A stretch of 64,000 nucleotides of DNA from an uncultured Oxalobacteraceae bacterium (GTDB taxonomy: Bacteria; Pseudomonadota; Gammaproteobacteria; Burkholderiales; Burkholderiaceae), in NCBI GenBank assembly GCA_946480015.1, contig CAMLIL010000005.1, forward strand, positions 1 through 64,000, written 5' to 3'. Of this stretch, positions 17,221-28,476 are shown in pieces. Under the pieces are notes generated by a model. That model was not told the origin of the DNA. It saw only the letters and a list, made by a program, of their open reading frames with translations, and did no database searches. Each line of letters starts with the position of its first letter. Within the stretch, counting starts at the first letter, position 1. Position numbers and translations under genes: made by a program.

Positions 17221-20200
17221 TTACAGCCCCAGCGTCATCAGGCTTGCGTTACCGCCAGCGGCCGTCGTGTTGATGCACAGTGCGCGCTCAGCCACCAGGC
17301 GCCACAAGGCAATCGCTTCCTCTTCTCTTGTATCGATGACGGCAATGAGCGCACCGTCGCGCGCCGCCAGCACGGGCCGCAGCGCCGGGGCCAGCGTGGC
17401 TTCCACCAGTGCCACCTGGACCATGCAATCGCAGGCATCCAGGTTTTTGACTACAGCTATCCGATCCTTCACTTCGGGCGGCAAGCCGTCCGGCACCAGG
17501 TTGTCGGCTTGCGCCAGCACGATGGCGCGGTTACCGGTTGCCATCGTTGCCGCCAATTGATTGAGCAGCACACCGATCGATTCCGCCGCGCACAGCACAT
17601 TGCCGCGCGGCGCGAAGCTCAAGGTATTGCGTTCGCCGGTCGGTCCGGGCAAGACGATTTCGCTGCCCAGCAAGGTGGTGTGGAGATAATCTTCCGCCAA
17701 GGCCACGACACGGCTGTGACCATGGGTCCTGGCCCACAGCAGCAGTTCGTCCAGCCCCGGCGTGGCTTGGCGGCGATGGCTTGGAAGCGGAGCCGGCCCG
17801 CGCTGCAGCCGCTCCAGATACAGGGGACCGCCGGCTTTCGGCCCGGTACCGGATTTGCCTTCGCCGCCAAACGGCTGCACGCCGACCACCGCGCCGACAA
17901 TGTTACGGTTGACGTAGATATTGCCGACGTGGGCGTTGTCGGCAATGAAATCGATGGTTTCATCGATGCGTGAATGCACCCCCAAGGTCAGGCCGAAGCC
18001 GCTGGCATTGATGGCCTGCACCAGCTTGGGCAGCTCGGCGCGGCGGTAGCGCAGCACGTGCAGCACCGGCCCGAATACTTCGCGCTTCAGTTCGGCCAGG
18101 CTGCCGATCTCCAGCACGGTGGGCGGCACGAAGGTGGCGTCCTGTTCCAGCCCGGCGGCCAGCGGCAGCGAGTATGCCTGGCGGGCCGTGCCTCGCATGC
18201 GTTCTATGTGCTCCAGCAATTGTTGCTGGGCGTCCTTGTCGATCACCGGTCCGATATCGGTAGACAGGCGGTCCGGAATGCCCACGCGCAGTTCGCGCAT
18301 CGCCCCTTTGAGCATGGTGAGCGTCTTGTCGGCAATTTCTTCCTGCAGGCACAGCACCCGCAAGGCGGAACAGCGCTGTCCGGCGCTGTCGAAGGCCGAG
18401 CTCATGACATCCTGCACGACCTGTTCCGGCAAAGCGGAGGAATCGACGATCAGCGCATTTTGGCCGCCGGTTTCGGCGATCAGTACGATGTCGCTCGATT
18501 CGGCCAGGCTACGTGCCGACAGGGTACGGTTGATCAATTGCGCGACGTCGGTCGATCCCGTGAAGATCACGCCTTTGACCCGCGGATCGGCACACAGCGC
18601 GGCGCCGACGGTTTCGCCTCTGCCAGGAAGCAATTGCAAGGCGCGCGTTGGAATGCCGGCCTCGTGAAATAGCTCCACCGCGCGATGGGCAATCAGTGGC
18701 GTTTGCTCGGCAGGTTTTGCCAGCACGACATTACCTGCGGCCAAGGCGGCCGCCACCTGCCCGGTGAAAATCGCCAGTGGAAAATTCCAGGGACTGATGC
18801 AGGCGACCGGCCCGAGCGCCAGCCGGTTCGGCTTGCCCTGCACGCCGGCGGCGTAGTAGCGCAGGAAATCGACCGCTTCGCGCACTTCCGCCAATGCGTT
18901 CGGCAGGGATTTGCCCGCTTCGCGCACCGCCAGGGCCATCAGCTCGTCGCGCTGCTGTTCGAACAGGTCGGCGGTGCGCAATAACAGGGCGGCGCGGGCC
19001 GATGGCTCCAGCGTCTGCCAATCCATTGCATATGTGGCGGCGGCGGCCAGTGCCTGCTCGACGTCTGCGCGCCCCGCTTCCACCACGTGCCCGACCACAT
19101 CGCTGTGCCGGGCCGGGTTGCGAACGGGCAGCGCTTCGCCGCTGCCGCATGGCGCGGCCAGATACTGGCGCGGTGTGGCCAATGACGCCGCGAGGGCGCG
19201 CAACACATCGTCGTTGGCGAGATCGATGCCTTCCGAATTCAACCGTTCGGTGCCGAACAGCCGGCGCGGCAGGGCGATGCCGGGATGCGGCGCGCCGCCG
19301 CTGCGCGTTGCTGCTTCGAACGGATCGGCAATCAGGGCGGCCACCGGAATACGTTCGTCGACGATCTGATTGACGAACGAGGAATTGGCGCCGTTTTCCA
19401 GCAAGCGCCGCACCAGATAGGCCAGCAGGGTCTGGTGCGAACCGACCGGCGCGTACACCCGGCAAGGCCGGTCCAGGTTGGCGGGGCCGACCACCTGGTC
19501 GTACAAGCTTTCGCCCATGCCATGCAGGCACTGGAATTCGTAATCGTCGATGTCCTCGGCCTGGGCCCAGGTGTAAATCACCGCCAGCGAGTGCGCGTTG
19601 TGGGTGGCAAATTGCGGGTACAGCAGATCGGCCACGTCGAGCAGCTTGCGCGCGCAGGTCAGGTAGGACACATCCGTGTGGATCTTGCGTGTGTACACTG
19701 GAAAATCCGGCATGCCGTCCACCTGGGCGCGCTTGATTTCGGCGTCCCAGTAAGCGCCTTTCACCAGCCGCACCATGAAGCGGCGGCCGCTGCGGCGCGC
19801 CAGGTCGGCCAGATAATCGATTACGAAGGGGCAGCGCTTTTGATAGGCCTGCACCACGAAGCCGATGCCGTCGAAGCCGGCCAGCGCGGGATCGGCGGCC
19901 AGTGCTGCCATCAAGTCGAGCGACAATTCCAGCCGGTCGGCTTCTTCGGCATCGATATTGATGCCGATGTTGTAACGCTTGGCCAGCAACACGAGGCTGC
20001 GCAGGCGCGGCAGCAACTCCTCCAGAACCCGGGCGCGCTGGGCCCGGCTGTAGCGCGGATGCAAGGCCGACAGTTTGACCGAAATGCCGGGACCGTTCTT
20101 GATGCCGCGTCCGGCTCCGGCGGCGCCGATCGCGTGGATGGCCTGCTCGTACGCGCTGAAATAGTTGGCGGCATCTTCTTCGGTCAGGGCCGCCTCGCCC

Positions 20201-20829
20201 AGCATGTCGTAGGAATAGCGGTAGCCGCGCTGTTCATTGTCGCGGCTGTTTTTCAGCGCCTCCGCGATGGTCTGGCCGGTGACGAACTGGTTGCCGAGCA
20301 TGCGCATGGCCAGGTCGACGCCTTTGCGGATCAGCGGTTCGCCGCCCTTGCCGATCAGCCGCGTCAAGGCCGAACCCAGCCCCTGTTCGCTGCTGGTGCC
20401 GACCAGTTTTCCGGTAATCAGCAAGCCCCAGGTAGCCGCGTTGACGAACAGCGAAGGCGATTCGCCCAGGTGCTTGCGCCAGTCGCCGCGGCTGATCTTG
20501 TCGGCAATCAGGCGGTCGGCGGTTTCGCTGTCCGGAATGCGCAGCAGCGCTTCGGCCAGGCACATCAGTGCCACGCCTTCTTCCGAGGACAGGGAAAATT
20601 CGTGCATCAGGGCGTCGACGCCGGAGGCCCGGGCGCGGCGCGAGCGCACCGCGGTGACCAGACGCTCGGCCAGCACGGCCGCGCCCGGCAAAGCGCGCGC
20701 GCCCTGCGCCAGCAGCCAGCCCACGGCTTCCGGCTCGGGCTTGCGGCAGGCAGCGCTGATGGCCGCCCGCAAGGGTTCTGGGGAGGCGGTGGTTTCGGCC
20801 TGCAAGGCGGCGAACGGAACAAAACTCAT
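17221..20829 (-). CDS. putA: Bifunctional proline dehydrogenase / P5C dehydrogenase PutA
   Basis: PutA oxidises proline to pyrroline-5-carboxylate with FAD, then to glutamate with NAD, channelling the intermediate. The 1202-residue protein has the proline dehydrogenase barrel at about 180-480 (GPGISVKLSALHPRYSRAQ, INIDAEEADRLELSLD, FMVRLVKGAYWDAEIKRAQ). The aldehyde dehydrogenase domain spans about 560-1010, with catalytic glutamate in LIAETGGQNALIVD and cysteine in SAGQRCSALRVL. A C-terminal domain follows. The roughly 50-residue ribbon-helix-helix seen at the N-terminus of E. coli PutA is absent, so this version should not autoregulate. The divergent Lrp-type gene is the likely regulator. 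Confidence 0.96.
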   Translation of the reverse strand: MSFVPFAALQAETTASPEPLRAAISAACRKPEPEAVGWLLAQGARALPGAAVLAERLVTAVRSRRARASGVDALMHEFSLSSEEGVALMCLAEALLRIPDSETADRLIADKISRGDWRKHLGESPSLFVNAATWGLLITGKLVGTSSEQGLGSALTRLIGKGGEPLIRKGVDLAMRMLGNQFVTGQTIAEALKNSRDNEQRGYRYSYDMLGEAALTEEDAANYFSAYEQAIHAIGAAGAGRGIKNGPGISVKLSALHPRYSRAQRARVLEELLPRLRSLVLLAKRYNIGINIDAEEADRLELSLDLMAALAADPALAGFDGIGFVVQAYQKRCPFVIDYLADLARRSGRRFMVRLVKGAYWDAEIKRAQVDGMPDFPVYTRKIHTDVSYLTCARKLLDVADLLYPQFATHNAHSLAVIYTWAQAEDIDDYEFQCLHGMGESLYDQVVGPANLDRPCRVYAPVGSHQTLLAYLVRRLLENGANSSFVNQIVDERIPVAALIADPFEAATRSGGAPHPGIALPRRLFGTERLNSEGIDLANDDVLRALAASLATPRQYLAAPCGSGEALPVRNPARHSDVVGHVVEAGRADVEQALAAAATYAMDWQTLEPSARAALLLRTADLFEQQRDELMALAVREAGKSLPNALAEVREAVDFLRYYAAGVQGKPNRLALGPVACISPWNFPLAIFTGQVAAALAAGNVVLAKPAEQTPLIAHRAVELFHEAGIPTRALQLLPGRGETVGAALCADPRVKGVIFTGSTDVAQLINRTLSARSLAESSDIVLIAETGGQNALIVDSSALPEQVVQDVMSSAFDSAGQRCSALRVLCLQEEIADKTLTMLKGAMRELRVGIPDRLSTDIGPVIDKDAQQQLLEHIERMRGTARQAYSLPLAAGLEQDATFVPPTVLEIGSLAELKREVFGPVLHVLRYRRAELPKLVQAINASGFGLTLGVHSRIDETIDFIADNAHVGNIYVNRNIVGAVVGVQPFGGEGKSGTGPKAGGPLYLERLQRGPAPLPSHRRQATPGLDELLLWARTHGHSRVVALAEDYLHTTLLGSEIVLPGPTGERNTLSFAPRGNVLCAAESIGVLLNQLAATMATGNRAIVLAQADNLVPDGLPPEVKDRIAVVKNLDACDCMVQVALVEATLAPALRPVLAARDGALIAVIDTREEEAIALWRLVAERALCINTTAAGGNASLMTLGL

Positions 20830-20978
20830 CGAAACCCTCTCTACGGATCATGCATACGGATGATTCGATTGTAGAGGGGATTCTTATGGATTAATTCTGG
20901 AATTACGGAACGCTAGCAATAGATAGTTTTTGATGCGACAATTTCGCCAAATAATATCAATGACTGGAGTGATTGGCG

Positions 20979-21434
20979 ATGCTGGACAAGATTAGCAAGA
21001 AAATACTGGCGGAACTGCAGAGCGATGGGCGCATCAGCAATGTGGAGCTGGCAGCCCGGGTGAACCTGTCGCCCGCCGCCTGCCTGGAGCGTGTGCGCAA
21101 ATTGCACGAGTCCGGCTACATCATGGGTTACACCGCCCAGCTGAACCCGCAATTGCTGGACGTGTCGCTGCTGGTGTTCATCGAAGTGGTGCTGGACCGC
21201 ACCACGCCGGAAGTCTTCGATGCCTTCAAGAACAGTGTACAACTGATTCCAGAAGTACTGGAATGTCATATGGTGGCGGGCGGCTTCGATTATCTGGTCA
21301 AGGCGCGCGTCAAGGATATGGCCGCCTACCGCGAATTTCTCGGCAAAACCCTGCTGCAAAAAGGCGTACGCGAAACCCATACCTACGCAGTGATGGAAGA
21401 AGTTAAAAATACCACCAAATTGCCCATTAAATAG
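20979..21434 (+). CDS. Lrp/AsnC-family regulator, probably of putA
   Basis: A 151-residue feast/famine regulator. The N-terminal winged helix (LDKISKKILAELQSDGRISNVELAARVNLSPAACLERVRKL) matches Lrp, and the remainder is the RAM ligand-sensing domain ending ETHTYAVMEEVKNTTKLPIK, a very Lrp-like tail. I chose the ATG at 20979 over a TTG six bases upstream; GGAG lies about ten bases before it. It diverges from putA across a 149-bp gap. Lrp-type activators of putA (BkdR or PutR-like) are known in this position, so proline-responsive control of putA-ald is a reasonable inference. Confidence 0.92.
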   Translation: MLDKISKKILAELQSDGRISNVELAARVNLSPAACLERVRKLHESGYIMGYTAQLNPQLLDVSLLVFIEVVLDRTTPEVFDAFKNSVQLIPEVLECHMVAGGFDYLVKARVKDMAAYREFLGKTLLQKGVRETHTYAVMEEVKNTTKLPIK

Positions 21435-21490
21435 TGCATTATCCCATCTGAAACGTTTCCACAAAAAAACAGATGGTCGAAGGGGTAGTG

Positions 21491-23053
21491 GTGAATTTTT
21501 TGCAATCGAAAACGGGACGGCGCCTGCTCGCCGGCGGGATGGGCATGGGCATCGGCACCGCATCGGTCTGGCTGCTCGACAGTGCGGCGCCAGGTTTGCT
21601 GGGGCCGGCCGCCGGGGCCTTGCTGGCCAGCGGCATGACGGTGGCGACCGTGTTTGTCGTGGGCGATGGCAAGGGCGACCAGCAGATTCATCATTTCACC
21701 GACGTGGTCGGGCAGTCCATTGACGACATCATGATCGGCGCGGCCGAGACGTCCTACTTCGTCGATTCGGTCAAGAAGAACATTGAGCGCGACGTCGCGA
21801 TCGCCAGCGATGTCGTGGTCCAGTCCGAAAGCGTGGCGCACAGCACCCGTCAGATCGCTGACAATGCCGGGCACGCCGCCGCCATTGCTGCCGAAGTGCG
21901 CAGCGAAAGCGTGGCCGGCCGTGCCGAAATCGACCAGGGCTTGCAGCGCATCAGTAGCGCCCGTACCGAAGCGCAACAGGCTGCGGCGCTGATGAGCGAG
22001 CTGCAGGGCAAGTCCAAGGCGATCGCCGGTTTCGCCGAGGTGATTACCGAAATCTCCGCGCGCACCAATTTGCTGGCGCTGAACGCCGCCATCGAGGCCG
22101 CACGGGCCGGCGAGCATGGGCGCGGCTTTGCGGTGGTGGCGGGCGAAGTGCGCCAACTGGCGTTTCGCACCAAGGAAGCCACCGACGAAATCAGTGTGAT
22201 GGTGCGTTCCATTAACGAACAGGCGGAAAAAGCCTCCAAGGGCATGGGCTCCCTCGCGACCGTGGTGGGCGACGCGACCGGCAATGTCGAGCGCGTGCAT
22301 CATTTCCTGAGCAATATCGAACAGTCGTCCAGCGCTTCCGAACAGGAAATCGGCGAAATTGCCCGCGCGGCGCGCGAGCACGTCGATACCACCAGCGCGA
22401 TCAGCCAGGCGCTGGCGCAGATCCGCGACAGCATGTTGTCGACCAATAAGGAATTACCGCGCGCGACGGGTTCGGCCATGGCGCTGGCGGACAAAGCCGA
22501 GACCATCGCGGCCGCCTTGAGCGAATCGGCGGCCGTGACGCACCACGACGCCATCCGCATTGCCACCCAGCAGGCAGCGGCGGAAGTGGGCCGCCTGTTC
22601 AGCGAGGCCATCAAATCGGGCCAGATCACCCGGGAAGCGCTGTTCGACCGCACTTACACGCCGATTCCCAACACCAATCCGCCCAAGCACAGTACCAGGT
22701 TCGATGCCTTTACCGACCGGGTGCTGCCGCCGCTGCAGGAAGGATTGCTTGAACGGATGCCGCAGCTGGCCTTCGCCGGCGCGGTGGATAACAACGGCTA
22801 CTTCCCGACGCACAACAAGAAGTTTTCCAAGCCGCTCACGGGCAATTACGACGTCGATATCGTCAACAACCGTACCAAGCGGATTTTCAGCGACCGTACC
22901 GGGGCGCGTTGCGGTTCGAGCACCAAGCCCTTCCTGCTGCAAACCTACAAGCGCGATACCGGCGAAGTGATGCACGACCTGTCGGCGCCGATTTATGTCG
23001 ACGGCCGCCACTGGGGCGGTTTCCGGGTTGGCTACCGCTCCAGCGCGCCCTGA
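21491..23053 (+). CDS. Methyl-accepting chemotaxis protein with C-terminal sensor region
   Basis: A chemoreceptor of about 520 residues. A short hydrophobic hairpin lies at about residues 12-60, followed by coiled coil and the conserved signalling hairpin ([43 protein letters not shown]) near 190-230. Unusually, the last 150 residues form a separate domain after the signalling tip, containing [23 protein letters not shown] and a region ending GGFRVGYRS, probably a PAS/Cache-like cytoplasmic sensor. There is no periplasmic sensor domain. GTG at 21491 is preferred because GAAGGGG precedes it; ATG at 21473 is the alternative. Its stop abuts the convergent LysR gene. Confidence 0.87.
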   Translation: MNFLQSKTGRRLLAGGMGMGIGTASVWLLDSAAPGLLGPAAGALLASGMTVATVFVVGDGKGDQQIHHFTDVVGQSIDDIMIGAAETSYFVDSVKKNIERDVAIASDVVVQSESVAHSTRQIADNAGHAAAIAAEVRSESVAGRAEIDQGLQRISSARTEAQQAAALMSELQGKSKAIAGFAEVITEISARTNLLALNAAIEAARAGEHGRGFAVVAGEVRQLAFRTKEATDEISVMVRSINEQAEKASKGMGSLATVVGDATGNVERVHHFLSNIEQSSSASEQEIGEIARAAREHVDTTSAISQALAQIRDSMLSTNKELPRATGSAMALADKAETIAAALSESAAVTHHDAIRIATQQAAAEVGRLFSEAIKSGQITREALFDRTYTPIPNTNPPKHSTRFDAFTDRVLPPLQEGLLERMPQLAFAGAVDNNGYFPTHNKKFSKPLTGNYDVDIVNNRTKRIFSDRTGARCGSSTKPFLLQTYKRDTGEVMHDLSAPIYVDGRHWGGFRVGYRSSAP

Positions 23054-24001
23054 TCAATAGGTGTTCGCGGGGCGCTGCGAGGCGGTGTTCATGCCTTCGA
23101 GGTGATTGCGCAGCCATTTGTGGGTCGGGCTGCGCGCATCGCGCTCGTGCCACAGCATGTCCAGGTGGACAGGCGGCAAGGTGAACGGCAATTCTTTCCA
23201 GATCAGCGCGTCGGTCATGCCGGTCGAGGCGATCAGGTGGCGTGGCAGCACGGTGATCAGATCCGAATTGGCTACGACCCGGCCGGCCGTGAAGAACTGG
23301 TTCACGGTCAGCAGAATCCGGCGTTCGCGGCCGATTTGCGCGAGCGCTTCATCCACCAGTCCATGGGCGCGGCCAGAAAAACTCACCAGCAGGTGATTGG
23401 TGGCGCAGTAATTGTCGAGGGTGAGCTCACCCACTGCCAGCGGATGTTGCTTGCGCATCACGCACACATAGTGACCGGAATACAAGCGTTCATGGCGGAT
23501 CGGCGAACTGGTTTCCAGGGTCAGCTGGGCGGCCACGCCGGGGAAAAAGCCCACGGCCAGATCGATATCGGCACGTAACAGCATCGGCCGCGGTTCGCGG
23601 GTTGTCAGCGGCACCATGCGCACGTTCACACCCGGCGCTTCGCTTTCGATCGAGCGCATCAGCGATGGCAGAAAGAAGGCCGCGGTCGCATCCGCCATCG
23701 CCATGCGGAAAGTGGCATGGGCCTTGGACACATCGAAGGTTTCCGGCGTGACAGCCGCTTCCAGCCCCGCCAAGGCCGAGCGCACAGCCGGCCACAGTTG
23801 TTCCGCACGGGGTGTCGGCTTGACGCCGTAAGCGGTGCGGATCAGCAATTCATCGTTCAGGCTTTCGCGCAGGCGCTTGATGGCGTTGGACACCGCCGGC
23901 TGCGTCATGGCCAGGTGGCCGGCGGCACGGGTCAGATTTTGCTCGGTCATCACCGCGTCGAAGACGCGCAACAGGTTCAAATCAAGGGTCAGAAAGCTCA
24001 T
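23054..24001 (-). CDS. LysR-family transcriptional regulator
   Basis: A 315-residue LysR regulator. The N-terminal helix-turn-helix is typical: LDLNLLRVFDAVMTEQNLTRAAGHLAMTQPAVSNAIKRLRESLNDELLIRTAYGVKPT. The rest is a two-lobed effector-binding domain. The sequence resembles the NodD/LinR-like branch with KPTPRAEQLWPAV. The ATG at 24001 is preferred over a TTG four codons upstream. Neither neighbour gives a target: it is convergent with the chemoreceptor gene, and the gene on its promoter side is also convergent. Its ligand and regulon are unknown. Confidence 0.92.
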   Translation of the reverse strand: MSFLTLDLNLLRVFDAVMTEQNLTRAAGHLAMTQPAVSNAIKRLRESLNDELLIRTAYGVKPTPRAEQLWPAVRSALAGLEAAVTPETFDVSKAHATFRMAMADATAAFFLPSLMRSIESEAPGVNVRMVPLTTREPRPMLLRADIDLAVGFFPGVAAQLTLETSSPIRHERLYSGHYVCVMRKQHPLAVGELTLDNYCATNHLLVSFSGRAHGLVDEALAQIGRERRILLTVNQFFTAGRVVANSDLITVLPRHLIASTGMTDALIWKELPFTLPPVHLDMLWHERDARSPTHKWLRNHLEGMNTASQRPANTY

Positions 24002-24271
24002 GGCTGCTTGCAAATGCGAAATTGTGGCAATGAGTCATGATACCTGATTCCATTCACAAAGAATATGAATGGTATGAAACATCCAGATTGGATTTATATG
24101 TTGCGCCGCACTATAGTTATAGGCGTCAACTGATTTTGGACAAAAGAAATGATCGCGGCGGTGGCTGGCTTGACGCTGTTCTTCAAGCCGCTGCTGTGGG
24201 GAATCGCGCGGGCGCTGGTGCTGACTTTCGCACCGCGCCGCTCGCGCATCGGCGGGAATTCCTGGCCGATT

Positions 24272-24862
24272 TTATTTGGACTCGCCCAACAGGGCTGTTT
24301 TCAGGCTCGAATCGACCGGCTTGTCGCCTAGCCAGATCCGCAGCATGGCGTTGTAATACCCCAGATCCGGGATCGTTTCGCCGATTTTCTTGCCGTTGAG
24401 CGTGTACACGCTGCCAGTGCCCGGTACCCAGTCCAGGGTCAGCACATCGCCTTTCTTCAAGCCTTCCATGGACGCAAACATCGCGCCGACCTTGCTCAGC
24501 TGCATGACGATCTTCGCTTTTTCCGCCTGGTCGACGTTATCGTTCAAGCCTTTCATATAGGCTGCACCGAAGTCTTCCGACGACACATCGCGCATCATCA
24601 CCAGGGTCACGCGGCGCGGACCGTCCTGCTTCATGATGTCGCCAACGCTCTTGCTCTTTTCCGGCAAATACAAACCGGCCGCATAGACCTTGAACACAAA
24701 CTTCGTGCGCAGGCCCAGACCGTTGAGCTTCAAATCCTTGCCGGCCACCTTGGCTGTATCGTCGAACTTGATCCCGGCCACTTCGGCGGCCAATGCATAG
24801 CTGGTGGCGCAGACCAGCAATATGCCGGCAGCCAGGACGGTGAGCTTGCTTTTTATAGTCAT
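24272..24862 (-). CDS. Periplasmic chalcone isomerase-like protein
   Basis: A 196-residue protein with a Sec signal peptide (MTIKSKLTVLAAGILLVCATSYALAAEV, cleavage after ALA). The body has the bacterial chalcone-isomerase-like fold motifs: LKLNGLGLRTKFVFKVYAAGLYLPEKS near residue 45, and RVTLVMMRDVSSEDFGAAYMKGLNDN near residue 85. It ends MLRIWLGDKPVDSSLKTALLG, which is characteristic of this family. Bacterial members are exported and probably bind fatty acids or other hydrophobic ligands without chalcone isomerase activity. It sits alone between convergent and co-directional genes, with no operon partner. Confidence 0.9.
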   Translation of the reverse strand: MTIKSKLTVLAAGILLVCATSYALAAEVAGIKFDDTAKVAGKDLKLNGLGLRTKFVFKVYAAGLYLPEKSKSVGDIMKQDGPRRVTLVMMRDVSSEDFGAAYMKGLNDNVDQAEKAKIVMQLSKVGAMFASMEGLKKGDVLTLDWVPGTGSVYTLNGKKIGETIPDLGYYNAMLRIWLGDKPVDSSLKTALLGESK

Positions 24863-24901
24863 CAGGTGTCTCCGGAGAACGATGTACCGGGTGGGTACAG
24901 G

Positions 24902-26548
24902 TTAGATGGTTTCCCAGCCGCTGTAGGCCGGTTCTTTCGCAGCGATACGGGGTGCCGCCTTGCTGCTTAACGCCGCCGCCGGTCTGGCGGTGGACACGGG
25001 TGTGTTCGCATCCAGTTTGAAAACGCTGACCAGGCGCGCCAGATGGGCCGCCTGGTTCTGCATCGACGAGGCCGCCGCTGCCGCCTGTTCGACCAGCGCC
25101 GCGTTCTGCTGGGTAGTCTCGTCCATGCCGACGATGGTGCTGTTGACCTGGGCGATACCGGTGCTCTGCTCCTGGCTGGCGGAGGTGATCTCGGCCATGA
25201 TGTCGGTCACCCGGCGCACACTCTCGACCACTTCCTCCATCGTCACGCCGGCCTGCTCGACCAGATTGCTGCCCTCCTGCACCTTCTCGACCGAATCGCC
25301 GATCAGCGCCTTGATTTCCTTGGCGGCCGCGGCCGAGCGCTGCGCCAGATTGCGCACTTCCGACGCCACCACCGCGAACCCACGGCCCTGCTCGCCAGCA
25401 CGGGCCGCTTCCACCGCCGCGTTCAGCGCCAGGATATTGGTCTGGAACGCAATACCGTCGATCACGCCGATGATATCCACAATCTTTTTCGACGAATTGG
25501 TGATCGCCCCCATGGTGTCGATCACGTGTGCCACCACCGAGCCGCCGCGCTGGGCCACTTCGGACGCGCGCGACGCCAGCTGATTGGCCTGGCGTGCATT
25601 GTCGGCGTTTTGCCGTACGGTGGCCGTCAGGTCGCGCATCGAGCTGGTGGTCCGGCCCAGCGAAGCGGCCTGCTGTTCCGTGCGCGACGACAGGTCGAGA
25701 TTGCCGCTGGCAATCTCGCTGGAAGCCGAGGCAATCGATTCCGTTCCCGAGCGCACTTCGGCAACAATCTTGATCAGGCTGGAATTCATGAAGCGCAGCG
25801 CATCCATCATTTGGCCGGTCTCATCGTTGCTGGCCACCTCGATGACGCTGGTCAAGTCGCCATCGGCCACGCGGCGCGCCACGCCAACCGCCTCCACCAG
25901 CGGGGCGGTGATGCTGCGTGTGGCAAAAATGGCCACGGCCAAGGAAATCCCTGCGGCTACCAGGCTCAGCACCAGGATCATCAATTCGGTGCGGTGGGTG
26001 ACCGCTTCCGCTTCCTGGCCGGCGCGCGCCATTTCCTCGTTCTGGTAGGTGATGAACTTGTTCAGCAGCTCGGAATACTCGCTCAACACCGGACGTAGCG
26101 AAAACACGAAATGCACCATCGCATCGTCTTTCTTGCCTTCGCTGACGAGGCTGACATAGCCGGCCTGGGCCGGAGTGTACTTGTCGCGGATGTCCGCGAT
26201 CTCCTTCAGAATGGCTTTCCCTGCAGCGTCATCCGTGCTCTTGCTCAGTTTAGCGATGGTGGCGGCGGCGCTGGCATTGCGCGCCTCGATATTGCTCAGT
26301 TCCTTCTTGATGTGGCCGGGGTCGCTCACAATCATCACGTTGAGCATGCTGCGCGAGGCCTCGTTGACGTCCGCCTTGATGCTGTTGGCCAGCACGGTCT
26401 TGGGGTAACGGATATTGACCATTTTCCCCACTTCCTGATTCAGGCTGGCAATGCGGAAATACGACATTGCGGCCAGTGCCAGCAACAAAGCGATGACGAT
26501 GCCAAAGCCCAGGGCCAGCCGTTGGCCGATACTCATATTTCTGATCAT
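24902..26548 (-). CDS. Methyl-accepting chemotaxis protein (four-helix-bundle sensor)
   Basis: A 548-residue transmembrane chemoreceptor. The first membrane helix ([21 protein letters not shown]) is followed by a periplasmic four-helix-bundle sensor of about 150 residues. The second membrane helix is [21 protein letters not shown], then HAMP ([22 protein letters not shown]) and the signalling domain with [49 protein letters not shown]. No NWETF-type tether is seen at the end, although the protein ends SGWETI, close to that pentapeptide and perhaps a functional CheR/CheB tether. An ATG four codons downstream (MSIGQRL) is an equally good start. Confidence 0.93.
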   Translation of the reverse strand: MIRNMSIGQRLALGFGIVIALLLALAAMSYFRIASLNQEVGKMVNIRYPKTVLANSIKADVNEASRSMLNVMIVSDPGHIKKELSNIEARNASAAATIAKLSKSTDDAAGKAILKEIADIRDKYTPAQAGYVSLVSEGKKDDAMVHFVFSLRPVLSEYSELLNKFITYQNEEMARAGQEAEAVTHRTELMILVLSLVAAGISLAVAIFATRSITAPLVEAVGVARRVADGDLTSVIEVASNDETGQMMDALRFMNSSLIKIVAEVRSGTESIASASSEIASGNLDLSSRTEQQAASLGRTTSSMRDLTATVRQNADNARQANQLASRASEVAQRGGSVVAHVIDTMGAITNSSKKIVDIIGVIDGIAFQTNILALNAAVEAARAGEQGRGFAVVASEVRNLAQRSAAAAKEIKALIGDSVEKVQEGSNLVEQAGVTMEEVVESVRRVTDIMAEITSASQEQSTGIAQVNSTIVGMDETTQQNAALVEQAAAAASSMQNQAAHLARLVSVFKLDANTPVSTARPAAALSSKAAPRIAAKEPAYSGWETI

Positions 26549-26874
26549 GGTGTGAGTCCAGGTGGAGGGGAAACAGGACGAGAGTGCTTATTTGACAGCT
26601 TAATATAGCATTGATCGTTACCGATTCCCCACGGCAATACCAATATTTCCGTTTGAATTTGATTAAATAGGCAACGAGGTGTGGCGTGCACGCAGCGAAT
26701 CGACACTAATCCTGTGTGTAGAACGTTTCCATTTTTGGCTGGTCAGCATGGCGGGAAGACGGCATTATCCGCGTTCGCGGGGGCAGGCTCGCGCGAACGC
26801 GCGGACCCATGCTGAGCTGGCAGCACCACTTCGTTTGAGTCGGCATGGGCCCCCGCATCGGCGAGGGCGACGCG
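26549..26874. other. Gene-free region between chemoreceptor and ferredoxin
   Basis: No supported gene in 326 bases. The part next to the chemoreceptor is AT-rich and should hold its promoter. The part next to the ferredoxin gene has several GC-rich inverted segments (GTTCGCGGGGGCAGG and CGCGCGAACGCG) but no T-run, so a terminator is only possible. Confidence 0.4.
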
Positions 26875-27666
<792 letters not shown>

Positions 27667-27767
27667 CTAGCAATACACCAATGTAGAACGCGCATTATGC
27701 CTGAAATTTGAGCGCCGCCCCGTGGCATGGGGCCAGCCACACAGACTTTGGCCATCGGGTTTGCGCT

Positions 27768-28418
27768 TTATTCGCCCTGCTCGCGCAGGCGCAGCAGGTG
27801 AAAATGGACCATGCCGGCCTTGTCCTGGCGTACCAGTTCCCAGCCGTCCAGCCATGCCGGCGCCGCGTCTCCGAATGGCAGAGCGGCAGCCGCTTCCGCG
27901 TACACCAGCGCGCCGGGCGCCAGCAATGGTTTGCACAATGGCAGCGATTTGGCCAGCAAATCCACATTGTAGGGCGGGTCCAGAAACAACAGATCGAAGC
28001 GTTCACCGCGTCCTGCCAGCGATTGCGCACTGGCCATGGCATCCGCGCGCAGCAGCTGCACATTGTCGGCGCGCAGCTTGGTCTTGATGGTGTCGAGCTG
28101 GCGCACCACCGCAGCGTTGGCGTCGATCATGAGGACCTTGTCCGCGCCGCAGCTGGCCGCTTCGAAGCCGAGTGCGCCGCTGCCGGCGAACAGGTCGAGG
28201 CAGCGGGCCGATGCCCAGTCGCCATCGCGCAAGTGGTTGATCCAGTTGAACACCGTCTCGCGCACCCGGTCCGGGGTGGGGCGCAGGCCGAGCGCGTCCA
28301 GCACCGGCAGCGGCGTGCGCTTCCAGGCGCCGCCGATGATGCGCACCTGCTGGGGCGGCGGCGCGCGATGGACCGGAACTTTGGCGGGTTTGCTGGGCTT
28401 GGCGGAGTGTCTGGACAT
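27768..28418 (-). CDS. rsmD: 16S rRNA (guanine966-N2)-methyltransferase RsmD
   Basis: RsmD methylates N2 of G966 in 16S rRNA using SAM. The 216-residue protein has the N-terminal substrate motif VRIIGGAWKRTPLPVLDALGLRPTPDRVRETVFNWI, the SAM loop CLDLFAGSGALGFEAASCGA, and the catalytic tetrad in LLFLDPPYNVDLL. A basic proline-rich leader of about 25 residues precedes the fold. It lies 110 bases upstream of coaD, in the conserved order. Confidence 0.96.
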   Translation of the reverse strand: MSRHSAKPSKPAKVPVHRAPPPQQVRIIGGAWKRTPLPVLDALGLRPTPDRVRETVFNWINHLRDGDWASARCLDLFAGSGALGFEAASCGADKVLMIDANAAVVRQLDTIKTKLRADNVQLLRADAMASAQSLAGRGERFDLLFLDPPYNVDLLAKSLPLCKPLLAPGALVYAEAAAALPFGDAAPAWLDGWELVRQDKAGMVHFHLLRLREQGE

Positions 28419-28476
28419 GGCGGCACCGGATGATTGAGGGCGGCACTATAGCACGCCCTCCCTGCCCGCCCGGCCG

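Noticed and set aside
19285..20874. Open frame of 529 codons opposite putA
   Set aside because: Antisense shadow of putA with no family motif.
24149..24331. Small hydrophobic open frame between the LysR gene and the chalcone-isomerase-like gene
   Set aside because: It has no convincing ribosome-binding site, overlaps the end of a real gene by 60 bases and matches no family.
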